Positions 60,296 through 64,000 of a stretch of DNA of 64,000 nucleotides are shown in pieces. Each line of letters begins with the position of its first letter. The first letter of the stretch is position 1. The notes beneath the pieces are model-generated. The model ran no database searches. It was not told where the DNA came from and saw only the letters and a list, made by a program, of their open reading frames with translations. The translations under genes and the position numbers were made by a program. The DNA is from Pezicula radicicola (taxonomy: Eukaryota > Ascomycota > Leotiomycetes > Helotiales > Dermateaceae), in contig PDUO01000040.1 in the NCBI GenBank assembly GCA_003008705.1, positions 418,604 through 482,603 of the forward strand. Reading direction: 5' to 3'.

Positions 60296-60931
60296 TTAAG
60301 ATGAGTAGACAGAATCCCACACACTAGTCCTTGAAGCTCCTTGGCCTTGAACCGGCTCACAAACAGGATATATAACAGTAGCATTTGTAGAGACAAATTT
60401 GTTCTCAACCCCCTCTAATAACAGCATCTCCTGACAATGCAGAGTATGATTGTAAGCCCTCAAGTGAGCATCAATCCAGCCTGCCTCGTACGCCCTATGC
60501 ATTCGCCTCCACATAAAAGTGCAGTGCACCATATGATAATGCCAGTCGACCCATAAACTCAGCTCGCCACGGAGGGCGACATCTTGCGGAACAATTTCAT
60601 TGCCCTGTGGCTCGGTATAGAAGGACCATGGTTCCCAGTTGGCGAACTCTGAGACTAGTGATGAATCGTAGCATTCTGGTGTTTGCCAGGCGAAGGATAT
60701 GAGGTCGAACGAACAGCCGCGCTGACGGGCAGAGGTAGGACTGTCGCCACAAGATGTCCACAAAGGATGATGAGTTTTGTGGACCATCACGACAGGAATG
60801 AGTAAAACAAACAAAGCGGTGACGAGCCCAATAATGATGTATATCAAGGAATGTAGACCCTGAGTTTGTTTTAGCACTACTCTTTTGCTTGCATCGTCCT
60901 GGGATACTCGTTGATAGTTTTGAGCGGACAT
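60296..60931 (-). CDS. UstYa-like (DUF3328-type) HXXHC protein
   Basis: Single-exon frame of 211 aa from the ATG at 60931; the open frame extends upstream only from a TTG. A short cytosolic N-terminus precedes one TM helix (about residues 28-50, SLIYIIIGLVTALFVLLIPV). The luminal part has CGDSPTSARQRGCSFD, WQTPECYD, and two HXXHC motifs: HMVHC at 133-137 and HTLHC at 162-166. Two such motifs after an N-terminal TM helix are the defining features of UstYa-family oxidases, which modify ribosomal peptides and other natural products. This subgroup (CG-x-S...RGC-x-FD) is abundant in Pezizomycotina and mostly uncharacterised, so enzymatic function is inference. Confidence 0.75.
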   Translation of the reverse strand: MSAQNYQRVSQDDASKRVVLKQTQGLHSLIYIIIGLVTALFVLLIPVVMVHKTHHPLWTSCGDSPTSARQRGCSFDLISFAWQTPECYDSSLVSEFANWEPWSFYTEPQGNEIVPQDVALRGELSLWVDWHYHMVHCTFMWRRMHRAYEAGWIDAHLRAYNHTLHCQEMLLLEGVENKFVSTNATVIYPVCEPVQGQGASRTSVWDSVYSS

Positions 60932-61321
60932 GGAGAAGATGAATATCAAGTCTCGGAGCTGGTCACAACAATGAACACAGCACTAGAAATTTTAGTATAA
61001 GGGTGGGTTCGTGAGAATGAGAAGAAGTCGAGTAGTAGACAGAAATTGATCTCTGGTCTGTCCAATGGGGCTGCCATTCCCCTTTAGCGAGCGCGGCGGC
61101 TAAGGTCCAAAAAATTCCTTTTAGGGAAGTACTCCGCGGTTCGTTGGGTTACAAATGATTTTGGTAGGGGTTACTAACGTAGAAGGTTTTCCGAGGCTAT
61201 CATATGCTGTTCACATAATTGCCCTTCGATACTTATCTACACTAGATCACGCCACCCATCTGATTCTAGCAAGGATTGAATACTGGTTATTCGTGCGGCG
61301 CAGCCAATCCTTCTTACCTAC
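60932..61321. other. Intergenic
   Basis: Promoter region of the UstYa-like gene and 3' flank of the M3 peptidase gene; no gene seen. Confidence 0.5.
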
Positions 61322-63723
61322 CTAGACAGCATATGCCCGTGACAAGCCCTCGACGAGAGCGTCCAAGTTTGGTGGACGCCCCAAGAAATTCTCCAACATC
61401 TTCAGTGTGTCCTCTTGACTCCCACCCCACTCCAAAATCTCGCGGCGATACTTAGCCCATGCGTTCCGGTTCCGTGGGTCCTTGACGAACACAGAATGGA
61501 ACAAGTCCTGGGCGAGAGCAGTACAGCTGTTTTGTTAGCAATCTTATAAAGTCCTCGCAGAATACCCCAAAAAGGTTCTTGGGAATGCCTGTAAGAGCGG
61601 CAACACCCAAATGACTCACCATAAGTATGCGTAGTAGCCAGCATCCATACCAACTGTGATATGAGGATAGGTTGCAAATTCAAACCCATTTCTGCATTCC
61701 GAAAAATCAACCCCTTCTACATCCTCCCGGATGTCATACCAAAGACTTTGAATATCGAGATCTGCAATTTCTTGCTTTATACTCAGGCCGTAGACTTTTA
61801 AATCGAACATAGATACAGACCTAGATTACATCACTATTATTAGCTAATTCAATTCGAAAAAAGTCATACTCTTGGGTCTCGTTGAAAGGCTTACAGCTGA
61901 TTCAAGTGATAAAGCCCCCTATTGAGAAATCGGTGCCTTACTAGGCTGTCCACCAGCTCATCTGGGATTTCCTTTGGTGGATTGGGTACACCTGGATGCT
62001 GGCTTTGCCATCTTCTTAAGTAGTTTATGTTGAGCGTTGTATAATGGTAGCTTAACTCCTTTAGGACATCTTTCATCCAGCACCAGTTTTCTAGCATAAC
62101 GCTTGGCATCTCGACAAAGTCTCTTGGGCCCCTCGTCCCGTGAAAGCGTGCATATCTCGTCTGAGATAACAAATCATGGATAGCGTGGCCCATCTCTGTG
62201 TTACTATCGTATTAGAAAACCCAACGTTAAGGATACAACTCAGTCTGTTCGTGCTCACCATGGAATAAAGTCACCACCTCACGATGCTTGAGTAAGGGAC
62301 AGCTTGTTGGCGTTGGAGTTGGAAAAGAGCACATCAGGATAGTTGCAGGATAATGTCTGCTTCCATCCACTTTTAGATAGCCCTTTAAATTTTCATTAAT
62401 AAAGATGTCTCGTTGGTGGGAAATTGATCAGAGAAGACTAACACATTCTATATTAACGTTGTGGTTGCCCCGGTATTTGTTCTCTCGCCACAGTAGGTCA
62501 AAATATAGATATCCAATAAATCCGGAACCATTAGCTTCTCCTTCCCAAACAGAGAAAACCCGTACGTTTGCGTGCCAGATTACATCCACCCTAAGTTCCT
62601 GGACTGGGATGGGATCAAAGCGAAGACCAAGGCACGATGCAAAAATCCCCAACATAGCAATCGCAGTTCTCTCTAGTGGGAAGAACTCGGAAATCTTGGA
62701 CTGATCGATCTGGAGCTCCTGTTCCACTAAGCGCTGATAGTAAAGCTGATCCCAGGGAGGAAAGTGCTGTGCTTCTTCTTCCCTATGTTCACCTCTTTCT
62801 TTTAAATCTTGCAGTCGCCGATGCTGCAACACGTTGAGCTCTTCTCTGCCTCGGGGAATGAGAGCACTGCGGAGCTTGTTCAGGAAACTTTCCACCCAGT
62901 TGGTGGTCTTGGCCATACGTCTCTCCAAGACAAAGGCAGCGTGACTTTCATACCCAAGAAAATGCGCTTGTGAAGCGCGGCGCTTCACAAGATCTTCGAA
63001 GAGCGGAGCGTTTTCTCGGAGTCTCATGTTGTTGCCAAAGAACATGCTTTTGCGGGTCTCGGAGCTATGCGCATATGCCAAAATAGTAGCTGTCCCTCCG
63101 TTTGCGAAAGGTACGAATTTCTTCCCCAGGTATAGCTGTTCCGTTCCATTGTCCCATCGGGCTAGGTCTTCTGGTGGCACACCATCAAGCTCTTCCTTAG
63201 TAAACCACAAACCGCCGTTCTCCTGCGATATGTTTCGGAGCAATTGGGACGCTATGTCCTTGATCTTGGTTTCCTCCTTTAAATATTGCTCCAATGAGGA
63301 TCGACAGAGCAGACCGCGCCCGGACTGCTTGTAGTCTAGTAACTCTTGGTGTATTAAGAGTTTTGACTCCGGATCAAGATCCTCAGACTTGTCCCGGGAC
63401 GCCTGGAGGAGTTGGAAAAAGTCCTCTTGAGTGGCCCAGAATGCCTCAGCTTCAACCAGTAATTTTCGTGCTTGATTAAAAGCTTCTTGGGTCGCCATAT
63501 CTGGAGCAGCGTACTGTAACATATAGATCATGTTGATCTCGCCCGTAATAGCGTTTTCGACTTCTACATAGGGACGAATTACGGTGTCGAAAGTGGCGGT
63601 CGATGGAGTATTATTCCGAATAATCTCATCCCGAATAGCATTACATTTGAATATAATACGTCGCATCGTTGGGACGATCTCCTGAGATGTCAAGACTCGT
63701 GGAAGGGGCTGCAGCATTGACAT
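61322..63723 (-). CDS. M3-family metallopeptidase (thimet oligopeptidase type)
   Basis: Spliced model (minus): 62443-63723, 62259-62382, 61895-62195, 61620-61820, 61322-61526; 703 aa. All four introns have GT-AG ends and the phases match. The zinc site is assembled across intron 2: HEMGH (residues 468-472), with the third ligand Glu497 in FVEMPSVMLENW. Substrate-binding tyrosines lie in AGYYAYL near the C-terminus. The N-terminal helical half (FDTVIRPYVEVEN, ATILAYAHSSETRK) and YLYFDLLWRENKY are family features. No transit peptide is obvious, so it is probably cytosolic. It cleaves short peptides rather than proteins. The last intron junction gives LCCTALAQD where relatives have LW; the boundary there is the least certain. 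Confidence 0.9.
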
Positions 63724-64000
63724 ATTGACGAGTTTGACAGATACGACTTAGGGTTGGCAGAATTTGGCTAAGATCTGGAATCTTGGCTCAAAAGAACTTG
63801 CGCGGATGGGCAAAACAGTTGAGAGTCTGTTTGAAGGACGCAATATCATACAAGACGTAATGATAAGTATGGATGATTACGGTCAGCCAAAAAAGGAAAA
63901 CAAAAAAACAAAAACAAAAACAAAAACGAAAAGAAAAGAAACGAAAAGAAAAGAAAAGAAAAGAAAAGGAAAGAAAAGGAAAGAAAAGGAAAGAAAAGGA
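63724..64000. other. Intergenic with terminal polypurine repeat
   Basis: Upstream of the peptidase gene. From about 63893 to the window end the plus strand is AAAAACA- then GAAAAG/GGAAAGAAAA-type polypurine simple repeat. Confidence 0.7.

Overview
The window looks like nuclear DNA of a filamentous ascomycete (Pezizomycotina). This rests on short GT-AG introns (46-128 bp, often GTATGT/GTAAGT donors with CTAAC-like branch sites), fungal-specific families (GPI-anchored GH16, WSC, Zn2Cys6 factor, LaeA-like methyltransferase, A-T-R NRPS-like enzymes, SPX-EXS exporter), and compact gene islands separated by very AT-rich, TA-dominated blocks that look like RIP-mutated repeat DNA. Placement in Leotiomycetes is only a guess. 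All gene models below were spliced by hand from open frames, splice signals and family conservation; exon coordinates are in the evidence fields.

Region 1-29 kb is mainly ordinary chromosome: a decayed ankyrin gene and a 17-bp interspersed repeat at the left end, a multi-pass membrane protein, a GPI-anchored GH16 protein, a long disordered single-pass membrane protein, a Sou1-like sugar reductase, a P/E/V-rich protein, an intron-containing tRNA-Cys, a broken WSC-domain gene, a Syg1/Xpr1-like phosphate exporter, another ankyrin remnant and a class I methyltransferase. Two non-autonomous DNA elements with terminal inverted repeats lie here (6825-7072 and 26739-27002).

Region 29-57 kb is accessory in character. 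Two different A-T-R NRPS-like carboxylate reductases (1092 and 1067 aa) flank an aldo-keto reductase. They are followed by a Zn2Cys6 regulator, a secreted GMC oxidoreductase, an aquaporin-family channel and a zinc alcohol dehydrogenase, each separated by kilobases of AT-rich repeat DNA. This reads as a dispersed, previously unassigned biosynthetic locus that would reduce carboxylic acids to aldehydes or alcohols. The most striking observation is a small TIR element, present in five copies in the window. A copy lies within about 0.2-0.5 kb upstream of the start codon of both NRPS-like genes, the aldo-keto reductase (sharing one divergent promoter with an NRPS-like gene), the GMC oxidoreductase and the alcohol dehydrogenase. 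No copy was noticed near the ordinary genes. That is the pattern expected if the element supplied a shared cis-regulatory module, although insertion preference could also produce it.

Region 57-64 kb holds a probable small secreted protein, a membrane-anchored protein with the two HXXHC motifs of UstYa-like (DUF3328) enzymes, and an M3 (thimet-oligopeptidase-type) metallopeptidase. This grouping might be a peptide-processing neighbourhood, but the link is speculative.
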